A stretch of DNA of 64,000 nucleotides from positions 1 to 64,000 of the forward strand of contig JALJEE010001331.1 in NCBI GenBank assembly GCA_023231475.1, given 5' to 3'. The translations under genes were made by a program, and so were the position numbers. The stretch is from Seison nebaliae. Lineage: Eukaryota; Rotifera; Pararotatoria; Seisonacea; Seisonidae. Positions 1-11,200 of the stretch are shown here, in pieces (position 1 is the stretch's first letter; every line of letters starts with the position of its first letter). Below the pieces are notes generated by a model that did not search any database, was not told where the DNA came from, and was given only the letters and a program-made list of their open reading frames with translations.

Positions 1-301
1 GATAATGTATTATAATGATTTATAATAACTTATAAGACATGACTTCTAAAATATTATAATACATTATCAGGTCTGAAATTCAATTTATTTATTACTTTAA
101 TATGTAACTTTTAGTAAATATTAATTTATTATTTAAGAACAATTATTTTTTTTTAAACGAAATAAATTTATTAGAAAAAAATTAATAGAGAAATAATTGA
201 AAACGTATAAAATTCAAATTATAAAAACAATATTTAAAAAAAACGAATCATTTTTCTAATGTCGGTTTTGTCCTAATAAAAATAAGGGTAAAAGTAATAA
301 C
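1..301. other. AT-rich flank, no gene seen
   Basis: Very AT-rich sequence downstream of the BEN-domain gene's stop codon. It presumably includes that gene's 3' UTR. No open frame or RNA structure stands out. Confidence 0.5.
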
Positions 302-1664
302 TTAAAAGGTTGAACTTCTTAATTTCAATCTCGCATCGTTGCATAATTGGGCGATTATTTTTCTTATATCTTGGCGATAATTCAACGGCAAATTTGTATA
401 TTTTAGGTCAATTAAATCTAAAATTTGAATTAACCAGGAAATAATAAAAAAAACTTTCAATTTTTACCAATTTTTCGGAAGGTAATTCTGGGAATAATGT
501 AACTTTTGATTTATATCCGGTCGACACCGTAAATTCTTCCAAATTTTCATTTTTAAAAATGAACTTTGCTAAAATCCTAGCATCCACCAAGTAATCTGAA
601 AATGACATAATTGAAAAATACCTATTACGAAAATAAAATTTGGAAAAGTAAGATGAAAAATAACTTTTCATTCTCTTCTTGTAATTTTTGATTTTTATCA
701 ATATCTTTTTTTTTCATTTGAAGTAAATCTTGTAGCAACTGCGTATTCTTTTCAGTGGCATTCCTAATACCTCTCAAAACATCTAGCATTTCCGATGAAT
801 GATCAAGTTCGATATTTTGATGATTATTTGATAATGAGGAATCGGCTGAAAAAGAAAGTAAATTAAATTAAAAATAAATTTGATGATGAAAAATGGTGGT
901 AAAATAATTTAACTTTTAAATTTAGAAGAATAATTAGTTGATGTAGGAGAATATCTATTTATTGATGTGCAATAGTGATTGAGAGGTGTATGCTGACTGG
1001 AAAATGGCGAGGAATTATTAAATGATGAATGATTTTGATTATTGTAAAATGGTGATGACTCATTTGATTTATTTGAATCACTCGATGATAATCGATCAAT
1101 TGATTCAATTGAAAAAGGATTAGGAGATAGAAGAGTCCGATTATTCCGTGGATCATGATGATAAGTTACATCAGTTTGATTATTTATTGAACGTTCTAAT
1201 ATTTTCTTGGATGGTTTTCTCTTCTTTCTTTGACTTGGCATTGACTCTATATGGCATTTTCTTTCAGCCAATTCTCTTTTCTTCGAATTTGTATTTTGGA
1301 TAATTGCGTCCATTATGCATTTCAGAGGACCTTTTTTACTTCCCACTTGTACGATTTCACCTACATATATACATCCTCCAATTGAAATTTCACATTTCTT
1401 TTCTTCTACATATTTCACAATCGACTTTTCTTCGTAAATATCATAGGTAGTTTGATTATTTTGAGTAGCATTATTTTCAAATTTCAGTAAATAGTATTTC
1501 ATTTGACTATGTATCTTACTGATTGGAATTTGACCGATAGCCTGAACACATTTTTCATTTGTAGAATTTTCAATATTAATAATCAATTTTGAATTCGTTG
1601 ATGAACAATCTTCATTCCGTTCAATGTTATATCTGATGTTTTTTTGGTGCAATGTTCTATGCAT
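302..1664 (-). CDS. BEN-domain protein with short central coiled coil, 404 aa
   Basis: Four exons: 1664-914, 845-665, 621-455 and 417-302, with introns of 68, 43 and 37 nt. The summed length is divisible by three and all phases agree. The C-terminal part, starting near SDYLVDARILAKFIF and ending in an IRKIIAQLCNDARLK-like helix, has the pattern of a BEN domain (a DNA- or protein-binding fold of chromatin factors). Exon 2 encodes a short leucine/lysine/glutamate helix that looks like a coiled coil. The first 250 residues are unfamiliar; they contain a basic KKRKPSKK stretch (a possible nuclear signal) and a Ser/Asn-rich linker. A nuclear transcriptional regulator is inferred from the BEN fold, not from a specific orthologue. 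The start is the first ATG of a long open exon; an upstream 5' exon cannot be excluded. The last intron has a weak donor (GTTTTT). Confidence 0.72.
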
Positions 1665-4039
1665 TTTTATTGCGATCGATTTATTCTAAATAAATTCAAA
1701 AAGAATAATAAATATGATATAAATATTATAGTAATAAAATAAATATATTATGTCGCTCATGTGAAGTGTCACGTGATGTAAATCAGAAAGTCAGACATCA
1801 GAAAATAAATATTTAATTTCTTTATTTATAATTATAAAAATATATTTATACTTAAATAAAAATTATAAACTTAAATAATAATATCTTAAATTATAAAACT
1901 TAAGTTTTTCAATTAATAACATGCTCATGGATTATAATATATGTCGAATATTTCTGAAATTTTAGCAAAATTTTCACAAATTCATTAACATATGGATATA
2001 TATGATCATACATGAGAATTTCTCTATTGAACAATTGAAACGCTTCCCAGGGGAGGATTCAGATATGGAAATTTTCAGTTTTCATACGTGCTGTCATATA
2101 TATATCAGACAAGTGAATGCATGAAACATAACTGAGTAATATATGATTTTTTACGTGAAATATATATTAATTCTGATCTGTCTAACACATGGCCCCATAT
2201 ATTATCCTATGTTTCGCCGGTATAAAATAATTGATCTTAATCAAAATATTATTAAGATTATTTTTAAAAGTTTTATTTTCGTTCCATACGATTTCCTCTC
2301 ACTTCTCTACCTTCTTCTCACGACAGAAATCCCTATATCATATCAGTATTTTTCTATTTTATTGTACATGGGCTTATTTATGTCTTTGTTATGTAATTAC
2401 CTTTATGGTTATATGTTAAGTTATTATATGTTTTATGGTTATTTGTTTTGCACTTTTATATTTTATACAAATTAAATTCATGAACGTATGTCATGACATG
2501 ACATAAGAAATACACGAACAAGACCACTGCGCTATGAGATATATATTATTAACGTCGTATTGTTTATTACAAAGAACGTGTATGGTTACTATATTATGGT
2601 CAAATGTATTTGCAGTATTAAAGTAACTCCTTATTGTCTAAATAGGAGAAAACCGAATGAGAAAGAATGAGAACCTCACAAATAACATATGTGGTCAATC
2701 CATTTAACGAAGAATCGTTTTCAAATTTTATTAAGTAAAACATTATTCGCAAATCTTTCAACTTTAAAAAATGAATTTTCTCCACTAATTAGAACGTGTT
2801 AACTTTAAAATTAAATTAATGTAAAATCAAATTCAATTTAATTCTTTATAGAGAAACAAACTTATTTTTTTATTTTAAGATAAGGCTGTATAAGAACGAT
2901 ATTGTATTAAATTTGAGTAAATTAAAATTTTTTGAAAGTGTGAATCATAACCATCAGTGAATCACTGAGTTATTATGTCTCGTAATTTAAAAGCGAACCG
3001 ACCAGATAAACAAAGAATTGTTTATGAAAGGAAACCTGATAAGCGAAACCGATGCTCTAGAAAAAATGAACATCGAAACGGAATGGAGAAACCAACATCT
3101 CAAAGAAGTTGTGACGGGCCATGAATATTGAAAGAGATAAATTGAATGGGATGACGAGTGTTGTCCGATCAGGGAGATCGGGATCATTCTTCTCGTTTGA
3201 AAGTACGGTGGATCTTTGAATTGATGACGACGTCTCTACTGACTGAATCATCGATGGGTCACCGGGATTTTATTTATTCCTTCAACACATCTCTCAATCA
3301 AGAATTGATTTGTTGATGGATAGAAGACAAATTCGTCACAAATGCGATCCTAGAATCCAAAAAAAAAAAATTTTTTTTAATTTGTTCATGATTATTTCAT
3401 TTATTAAAAGGGGGCGAACTAAAACCATTTCCTTTCGTAGTTCGTTTCCCCATCACTACGAATTAGATGCCAATTTCTTAGATCTTTTTATTCGTTTCAT
3501 CATCGTTGCAGATATTTCTCGATTCAATTGAAGATCAACTTATTCGTCACATACTGTTACGATTTTTATGGACTAGCCGTTTCTTTGCCCAACAATTATA
3601 ATGCTTTTTGGTTGTTATAAGGCATTTAATATGCCGTTTATGTTTTCTGTCTGCGTATTGAAACCCTTTTTGATTTTTGATCTAATTTTCTTTTTAATTT
3701 TGATTTTACAATAAATAAATTAAATACAAATGATTACGATTTTCAATTTAGTTGATAATTGAACGGAGAAAATTGCATATGGGAAAAATTGGTGAGGAAA
3801 CGAACAAAAATATCATCATCCTTATTTTTGTGTGTTATCCTGGATTCCTTTATACTGAAATGTAAGCTTTAAGTAAATTATTTATTTCTTAATTTACGAA
3901 GAAAGGGGAAAAAGAAAAGAAAAAGAAATTAAAGAACAAAGTCGGGAGGAGTTGCAGAAAATCCACTAACTTAAAAAAAAACAGACAATTAAAGAAAAAG
4001 AGAAGAAAATAGAAACAAAAACAAAAAAGAAAAAGTAAA
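1665..4039. other. Intergenic, no supported gene
   Basis: AT-rich sequence with scattered short open frames. A somewhat less AT-rich patch at about 2970-3260 has open frames on the minus strand. It could be another fragment of the retroelement that follows, but I see no RT motif in it. Confidence 0.45.
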
Positions 4040-4190
4040 TTCCCATACAGGGACAATTCAAGTCTCGCTCTCAAGTTGTCCGTAATGGGAAATGGAAGAA
4101 ATTCGATTACCGAGAAAGTCAGATTTCGATTGATTCTTCTGAAACAACCTATGAGGCGACGGATGATGTTGTTGTACGTACGATAATAAT
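4040..4190 (-). mobile_element. Short internally deleted copy of a non-LTR retrotransposon 3' part
   Basis: On the minus strand this matches two separated pieces of the larger copy beside it. Positions about 4085-4190 resemble 4590-4685, and about 4040-4083 resemble 4270-4310 (shared ATTCCCATACAGGGA block on the plus strand). The segment between them is missing, so this is an internally deleted relic. It is followed downstream (plus 3890-4040) by a long pyrimidine-rich run as read on the minus strand, which is typical of a retrotransposed 3' end. It lies in the same orientation as the larger copy. Confidence 0.65.
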
Positions 4191-4267
4191 CGTAAATTAT
4201 TTACTTATTCTTATTTATTTATTTAAAGTAAGAAAGAAAGAGAGAAAAAAAAAATATAAAATAAATC

Positions 4268-5170
4268 TGTAAATTCCCATACAGGGATAATTCAAACGGC
4301 ACTCTCGAGGAGAATCCTCAGAGCACTAGACTGATTTGTTTCTATCAGGGTCTTGGCAGAATTTAAGGTGGCTACCTGTTCATCACGTAACCGAGACACT
4401 GGTGAGAACGAGAAGATGAACTCACGAAATTCAGTAGAAAGAGGTGAGTGCTTTATCGAATAATACACGATGGTGTGAAAAAAGATAGAATGATTCGATG
4501 TGATACAGCGTTGAATGAAGGATGGGATGTCGGGGAAGAGCCACGATGACAAAAAGTTGTCTAGGACGTGGAAAATGCGTCGACGATATAAAATAGGAAA
4601 TGGAGGAATATCGGTGACTGTGAAAATAAGATTCCGATTAATTCTTCGGAAGCAGCCGACGGACGATATTGTTGTAAGTTCGGTCCATTCTGAGGAATGA
4701 GCTGTTGGTGACGAATAATAATGAGTCGAGTCCATATAATGGGAGGACAAGTGAAGAGAAAACACGAATTCGGATTGAGAGTAGAAGATACTTCGATCGT
4801 GTTGCCAATGAGAATGATGTGCGGACGAAGTTATTTCGGATGTGATCGAGTGAGTCGGATGCCATCATTTTCGAATCGAGAAGAACTCCTAGGAACGTAT
4901 GATTTGGGGCAGGAGAAAGAGAGATATTCCTCAGGAGAGAGACAATAGTTTTCGTCGGATTTATCTTAACTGATATTTCCGCCTAGAGAATCTGTGCTCT
5001 TTCGCGAATTCGAATGAGTTGTCGAGGAGAAGTAGGAAATATGAGAATGTCATCAATGTATGCGAGTGCTACGGGAATTCGCATGCCCTTAATGTTGGTG
5101 TTATAAAGTTCATTCAATTGGAGAATGACCCAGTGAAGAGTGAGCGAAAAGCCAAGGTCCCAATTATTAA
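4268..5170 (-). mobile_element. Degraded non-LTR (LINE-type) reverse transcriptase, C-terminal half
   Basis: Read on the minus strand, the sequence encodes the catalytic YIDD box (ALAYIDDILIF, about 5072-5037), then an INPTKT motif, then FLGVLLDSK, then the thumb region with an LVLPLYGLDSL motif. This order is diagnostic of non-LTR retrotransposon RTs. An in-frame TAG occurs about 20 codons after YIDD, and a frameshift near 4640-4680 moves the rest (to about 4310) into another frame. The copy is therefore dead. Similarity fades above about 5170, consistent with 5' truncation. The palm upstream of YIDD is only partly present. The clade was not assigned. A second partial copy sits immediately downstream. 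Confidence 0.82.
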
Positions 5171-5508
5171 GTTAAGAAATTCAACGGAAATACTAGTGAT
5201 GATGATATTAATAATAAAATAAATACATATTAAACAAGTCATTAAAATCAGAACAAACAAAATGAGAGAAAAAACTATTTACGAATAATTAGGTAATATA
5301 ATAGAATTTATATAATATAATAAAATGTCCTCCAAGTATTCAGTTTCCGATCATTTCAGTTATATGAGTTCGACCAATTAATAGTTCCTGAAATTATCTG
5401 TTTATTGAGAATTTGACAATGAATATAATTAATGATTTAATTATAAATGATAAATTCCTCTATTTATAAACTGTAGAAAGTATTTCTGGTAATAAAAAGT
5501 TTTTGAAA
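5171..5508. other. Upstream region of the first tetraspan gene
   Basis: AT-rich, no coding signal. It must contain the promoter and 5' UTR of the gene starting at 5509, but no clear TATA box was picked out. Confidence 0.4.
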
Positions 5509-6252
5509 ATGAAAGATATCGAAAGACAAGAAGCAAATGCTCATATGGCTTCGGTGTTTAGAGCTCAGCAAATCTTGAATGGCAGATTCAATCAATTATT
5601 AAAAGAGAATATATCTGGAACTTTTTTGAAAATCTGTACTTTAACTATCGTTGGTCTAACTTTACAAATTATATATTTATTATTAAAAATTTTTGAAGTT
5701 CATTTGTACAGCTATTATGATTACTATGGAAGTGTTAAAACCAAAATATGCATGGTTCTTTCATACGAGGCCTGGAATTGTTGCTTCATGTATAGTAGGC
5801 GGCCTTTTGATAACACTGGTGATAGCAAGTTCATATTACTTTTATATTGTACTGCTAAAATTGTTCCTCAGATTTTAGGTTAAATCATGGAACTGGTGGA
5901 TTTATTTTGGCGTTTGGAATTAATGCAATTGTTTGGACTATATATGTATTAGTAACGGATTCTTGGGGAATTAATCGTGGTCTAGAAAAAAGTTACTTTT
6001 TCGTTTTTTCAATCGTTTCTCATCAAATTTTCAATATGGATAGCTGAAAAGGGTCGGATTATCTTGATTGTTCAAATAACGACCTGTGCGGCAATAATTA
6101 TTACTGCGGTATTAATCATTTATTTTTTCAGTAAAGTTTTATGTTGTTGGCGTAAAAGAATCACCAGACAGTTGATAAATGAGGGAGCCTTTAATGAGAA
6201 TGAAGTGAATATAATGAGACAATTGAATTTGGACAAACAAAGTTGTTGGTGA
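5509..6252 (+). CDS. Four-helix membrane protein, tandem paralogue 1, 199 aa
   Basis: Four exons: 5509-5649, 5699-5828, 5872-5991 and 6044-6252; introns of 49, 43 and 52 nt with GTT donors. The start is the ATG at 5509, which aligns with the start of the second copy (MKDIERQ versus MKDLERH). The protein has an N-terminal amphipathic stretch and hydrophobic helices at about residues 40-62, 70-92, 100-120 and 137-160. The loop before helix 2 carries TRPGIVA. A WRKR cluster after helix 4 suggests a cytosolic C-terminus, which ends QSCW. I do not recognise the family. No signal peptide or catalytic motif is visible. The exon structure matches its neighbour almost exactly, so the two arose by tandem duplication and both frames are maintained. 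Confidence 0.75.
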
Positions 6253-6894
6253 ATGAACTGAGACCTTTTTAGCTTTTCCGGATAAGACTGGTAACTCTGT
6301 AATATAGAATCTATATCATTTGATATTTATCAAAATATTATATAAAGAATAATTTATTGATGATTCAAATATTTATCTAAAACTATTTAACACACAACAA
6401 CATCTTCTTGTTGTACTGATTGAGATTGGAAGTGATTAGCCAATATTGGAAAAATAATTGACTTTTCTTTTTCTGAAATATTTTTCATAACGGAACTCGT
6501 AGAATATACAATATAGTAGACATGCTTAATGATTAGGATTTCAGTTAATTAAAATTTAATGATCCTTGATGATTATCGATTTTTTATGCGAATATTTCAT
6601 TACAATTATAATTTATAACTGAACTTAGTTAACCAACTATAGTTGGTTCAGATTAACGTGATTAACGTGATTATACTGTTTATGCAGTATACTGCATGTG
6701 ACTGTTTATAGTGATTTATATTTAACATTAATTACTAATTCAAAAAATGTAACCTTACGCAAGAGTAAACACTAGTTTTTATCTATTTTTCTTGAGTAAA
6801 TATTGAGTTCACTTAAAAAGAAATTTCTAAGCGAGACACCTTAATAATAAAATATTTTACTCTTTTAACGAATTTCAATAACATTCCGAAAGAT
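6253..6894. other. Spacer between the tandem tetraspan genes
   Basis: AT-rich and non-coding. It contains a short inverted motif, TTAACCAACTATAGTTGGTT, at about 6629-6648, and a doubled GATTAACGTGATTAACGTGATTA run at about 6653-6675. It presumably holds the promoter of the second copy. Confidence 0.45.
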
Positions 6895-7627
6895 ATGAAG
6901 GATCTAGAAAGACATACCGGGAATGAACATCTTGCAAATATGATGAGAACCCAACAAATATTTTATGAGCGTATGAATCAACTTTTGCATGAAAGTATTT
7001 CTCCCGTAAGATTGCAAATGGTAACTCTTTGTATTGTTGGTATACATTTAGTGTTAAGGATAACATCAATCTTATTCTTAGTGTATTAGTTCTCTTGGGT
7101 TAACTACGTTGGAAGTTCTGAAACGTTACTTTGCCGTAGTGTTTATTACAAGACCGGGAATAGTTGCCGCCTGTCTTTGTGTTTTACTGGCGATAGTGCT
7201 AATAATTGCAAGTTTCTTTTTTTAAATACTGTTTTGAATATACATGAAAACAGATTTTAAGTTAAACTTGCAGGTTGCCGGCATCACATGGGCGGTGGCG
7301 GTTAATGCGTTAATTTGGGTTATTTATGTAATGAGTACTAATATATACATTACAACCAATATCCACCTTAGTATTCTTTTTTAAATCTTTTCGTTGGTCT
7401 TATAATATTCTGTAGTATTATTTAAGAGAGCTCTAGGAATTATGATTTGTGAGATTATTCTTTGTTGTATCTTAATCATAGTCTTATTTATCATGTTAAT
7501 TGGTATTGGAAGATTAATTTTTGGTTGGAGAAAAAGAATGGTCAATCTTTTGGTCTCTGAAGGTGCATTGAATCAAAATGAAATCAACTCTATTGGAATG
7601 ACAAACTTTGGAACTAATTGGTGGTAG
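6895..7627 (+). CDS. Four-helix membrane protein, tandem paralogue 2, 199 aa
   Basis: Four exons: 6895-7035, 7082-7211, 7254-7370 and 7416-7627; introns of 46, 42 and 45 nt. Exons 1 and 2 have exactly the same lengths as in the upstream copy (141 and 130 nt). Exons 3 and 4 differ by 3 nt in opposite directions, giving the same total of 199 residues. Shared landmarks are LERH...NEHLANM, TRPGIVA before helix 2, an NALIW-type helix 3, and GWRKR after helix 4, followed by an acidic/Asn tail ending NWW. Divergence is high outside these landmarks, so the duplication is old and both copies look selected. Function unknown; a small tetraspan-like membrane protein is all the sequence supports. The third intron has one of the few non-GTT donors (GTATTC). 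Confidence 0.75.
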
Positions 7628-7694
7628 GAGAAGGAATTCAAGAATATTATTATGAAAAGTAACATTTTATTCACTTATATTTACTCACAATTAC

Positions 7695-7700
7695 AATAAA
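7695..7700 (+). terminator. Likely poly(A) signal AATAAA of the second tetraspan gene
   Basis: AATAAA lies 68 nt after the stop codon. In sequence this AT-rich the hexamer can occur by chance, so position is the main support. Confidence 0.5.
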
Positions 7701-7874
7701 CAATTTTCTATCAGATTTTTTATCTTTATAACAATCTTTTCTTTGAATATCATATTATGAGATCACTGAATATAAATGTTTATCAAACAAAAAGAGAAAC
7801 TTAAAAAATCATTTTTCTTTCAACATGTTTTTTTTGTCAACAATTGTTATTATTAAATTATTACTTATTAAGAA

Positions 7875-7978
7875 TATGATTCATTATTACGATTCATTAT
7901 TATGAAGCATTATTATGATTCATTATTATGAACCATTATTACGATTAATTATTATGAAGCATTATTATGATTCATTTA
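7875..7978. repeat. Imperfect tandem repeat of a ~15-nt GATTCATTATTATGA unit
   Basis: About seven diverged copies of a 15-nt unit (variants GATTCATTATTACGA, AGCATTATTATGA, ACCATTATTACGA) run through this interval. It is a minisatellite-like array between the tetraspan pair and the pseudokinase gene. No coding frame is kept. Confidence 0.75.
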
Positions 7979-8278
7979 ACCCTACTAGGTAAATGGTTTA
8001 CGAAAAATTGGTGTAACATGTAATTAATTCGCAAATAATTTCATAATCATAAGACCATTTACGCCATGTGTTTTCAGATAAAATAAATCACATCCTTGTT
8101 GCATGAATCTAATTAATTTAAGGATTAAATTATGAATTAATTAGGTGAGTATTCGAATAATCTTTATTAAAAGTATTGGAATACGATAATAATATAATAA
8201 AATTAAGGTTATTGGACAAACCTTTGAAATTTGTTGTAAAACTATTCTAAAATTTGAGAAAGATAAAAAATTGAAAAA

Positions 8279-11200
8279 TTACAATGTCCAAATCGGATCT
8301 TCATTTAAATCACCCATATTCCGTGAGATAATTGATTTTGTTGGTTGGTATGGTGGTTTCCTAACTTGTTGCCCTTGTTGAAACCAAGCTAACTTTCTTA
8401 TATCATTCGTTCGACCATCATAAGGTGATAATATTTTAGAGCCAGCACGTATTTCTGGTGACCAAGCCAAACATGAATTTAAGAAAAATTTGAAATCTTC
8501 CGACCATTTTCCATCATCCGGTTCTTTTATTTGAGTTTCAATATAATTCTGAGGTGTCTTAGTTAACCTTAATTTAATATTGTTATGATTCCTACCTAAT
8601 TCTACCGCTGTTTTCCCTTGTGAGAATATATTCCTTACCAAGTGAATATCCTGATGAACATATGGTTCTTGTCTGGTCAATAGTTTAAATAAGGTCGCTC
8701 CATAACTAAACCAATCACAATTGTAACTATAACCTTTTCCCGGTTCTCGTTCTGCTTCAAATATTTCTGGTGCCATATATCCGGCAATGCCTTTCGCTGA
8801 ATACGTTCTTCCATATTTGTCAACTCGAGTCGCAAATTGATAGTCGATAATCTTTGGTCGACCTTCTACATCTAATAAGACATTCATTGGACTCAACATT
8901 CGATGTATTATCCCAATTTCATGTAAACGATCTAATCCATTGTGTATTTCAACCGCATAATATTTCAAATCTTCTTCATCCAACGTCTGTCGGTTATAAG
9001 AAGAATTATCTGATAACTCTTGTAAAGAGCCTCCACATATATATTCAAAACCCACGTAAATTCTTTGAGGATCTTCTTCAACGAAAAACATTTGACATAA
9101 ATTTTCATGTCTAATTCGTTGGAGGTCATCCGACTTTAACAAATCAAAATATTTTCTATTTTTCTTAGTTGACGGACGATCTTTGTCATAGACTTTCACG
9201 CAAATCACATCTTTCAAATCTCGATACCATGCTAAATATAAGGAACTATTATGATGCAAAGGATGTGAATTCCCATCATGGTATTTCTTCTCGTCGTTGA
9301 CGGAATGCAAGGTTTTAAAAGCATAAACTGAAAACTTTTCTTTTCCTAAATCATATACGCTAGAAGTGGTTGATTCTATATTTTTTCGAATTTTATGTTT
9401 CTGATACCGATGCATATCTTCCCGATGTAACTGCTGTAACATTGCTTGTCTTTGCTGCTCAGCCAATTTCACTTGATCAATATTACTCTGAAGATTTTTG
9501 GATTGGTCGTCAGGTGAAAATTTTCGATAATCCTTCGAATGGTCAAACATTCCCAAATCAACACCTTTCAACACGTCGGCATCAGGTTTCCGATACTTTA
9601 TCAGATCTACATTAGTTATACGTTGTCCATTCTGACTATCTACTTCTGAATCACTAACATCTATAATAACTTTCTTTATTCGATGATTCAGATGTGGTTT
9701 GTCTGCTCCTTCAATTTTAGTTAATCGATATTCTTGATCGTCTGAATTATCTTCATCGATTACTCTCACTAATTTTCGACGTGGTTTCTTAATTTCTTGT
9801 TTACCATACTTTTTATCGAAGAAATCTTTTTCGAAAACTAAACTTGGTGTGCTTAAAGTTCTTTTAAAAATCGAACGCTGAGTTGGGTAATCTTTTGAGT
9901 AATCTCGTGAATAATTATTCGAATAATTTCGAGAGTAATTTTTCGAATAATCTTGTGAATAATCTCGAGAATAATCTTTGGAATAATCTCTGGAATAATC
10001 ATTAATATCTTCACTATTCAAAGTTGTCTCATCACCAGAATTCATGGGAATTCTTTTATATTTTTTAATAACTTGAGCTCGTTGAATTGGATCATATATT
10101 CGTTTTTTGATTGTTGTAACGTATTTCTTTGTGGTACTTTTTGGTGGTGCCACTACCGATTTACTATGTTCATGTTTGTTTTTCGGTTGTTTCATTTTAT
10201 AATCTCTAATTCTCATTTGTTCAATTTGATGTTGATTTTCAGCTTCATTTACAATTTGATGAATAAGATCAATTCCATGTCGTATTTTATTAATATCCTC
10301 TTGTTTCTTCGCTAATTCATTATCGTTCTCATAACGGAAACCATTTAATTTGTCTTCCAATTCCTTCATTTTCTTCTTCAATTCTTTATTCATTCTCAAC
10401 TTATCTTCCATTTCTTTCTTTAATCTGTCCAATGTTATACTAATCTCAACTTCTTCTTCTTTTCTTATTTTACCATACGTCTCTTGTTGTTGTTTATATT
10501 GGATTTTTGCCTCTTCATACTGTTCTATGTAATAATTATTCCAATCTTCTTTCGTCATATCATTCAATTCTTTAAAATCTTTTCTTAATTTTTCTATAAT
10601 TTCTGGTAAAATCGATTTATAATATTCTTGACTGAATGTTGTAGAGAATTTCTTTTGTGCCTCCAATTCATTGATTAATGCTAAATGAACATCATTCTCT
10701 TCATTGATCTTTCTTCTTAAATGTTGATTCGTCAATTCTAAATCGGTTTGCTTCCGATGTTCATCATCAATTGTCAATCTACTCTCTTCAATCTGTTTCG
10801 TTAATCTTTCGATTTCTTTCTCATATTCATTCACTTTCCCCAATTTGGCTTCTTGTGTTGACTCCAAAAGATTCTTTTTATCAATTAATTCTTTCAATAA
10901 ACTTTCTAGTAATCGAATTTTTGATCTTTGATCTTTCCTTTCCACTTCCAAATGAACATTACGATCACGCCATAATTCGCCCATTCGTTTCGCTCTTTGA
11001 TATTGAACGTCAATTCTTGCTTGATCTACTGTCGATTTTGTTAATCGATTTTTTTCATCATCTAAACGTTTGTCATCCTTCAATTTTTCTTTATCAGATT
11101 TTTCAAATAGTTTTACTTTTATTTCATTCATGTCCATCATTAAACGCTCCTGAATCTCTTCCAAAGATTTAATGTTTTGTATTAAACTCGTTAATCGTCC

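Noticed and set aside
2143-2475. 110-codon plus-strand frame with hydrophobic sequence
   Set aside because: Composition is what AT-rich non-coding DNA gives (Ile/Tyr/Leu/Phe). No splice context, family likeness or selection signal.
2974-3123. 49-codon basic plus-strand frame starting MSRNLKANRPDK
   Set aside because: Looks like a small basic protein, but the interval also reads on the other strand as possible retroelement debris. No support for either.
10073-11172. Plus-strand frames antisense to the pseudokinase coiled coil
   Set aside because: Mirror images of the Lys/Glu-rich codons of the minus-strand gene; no independent features.
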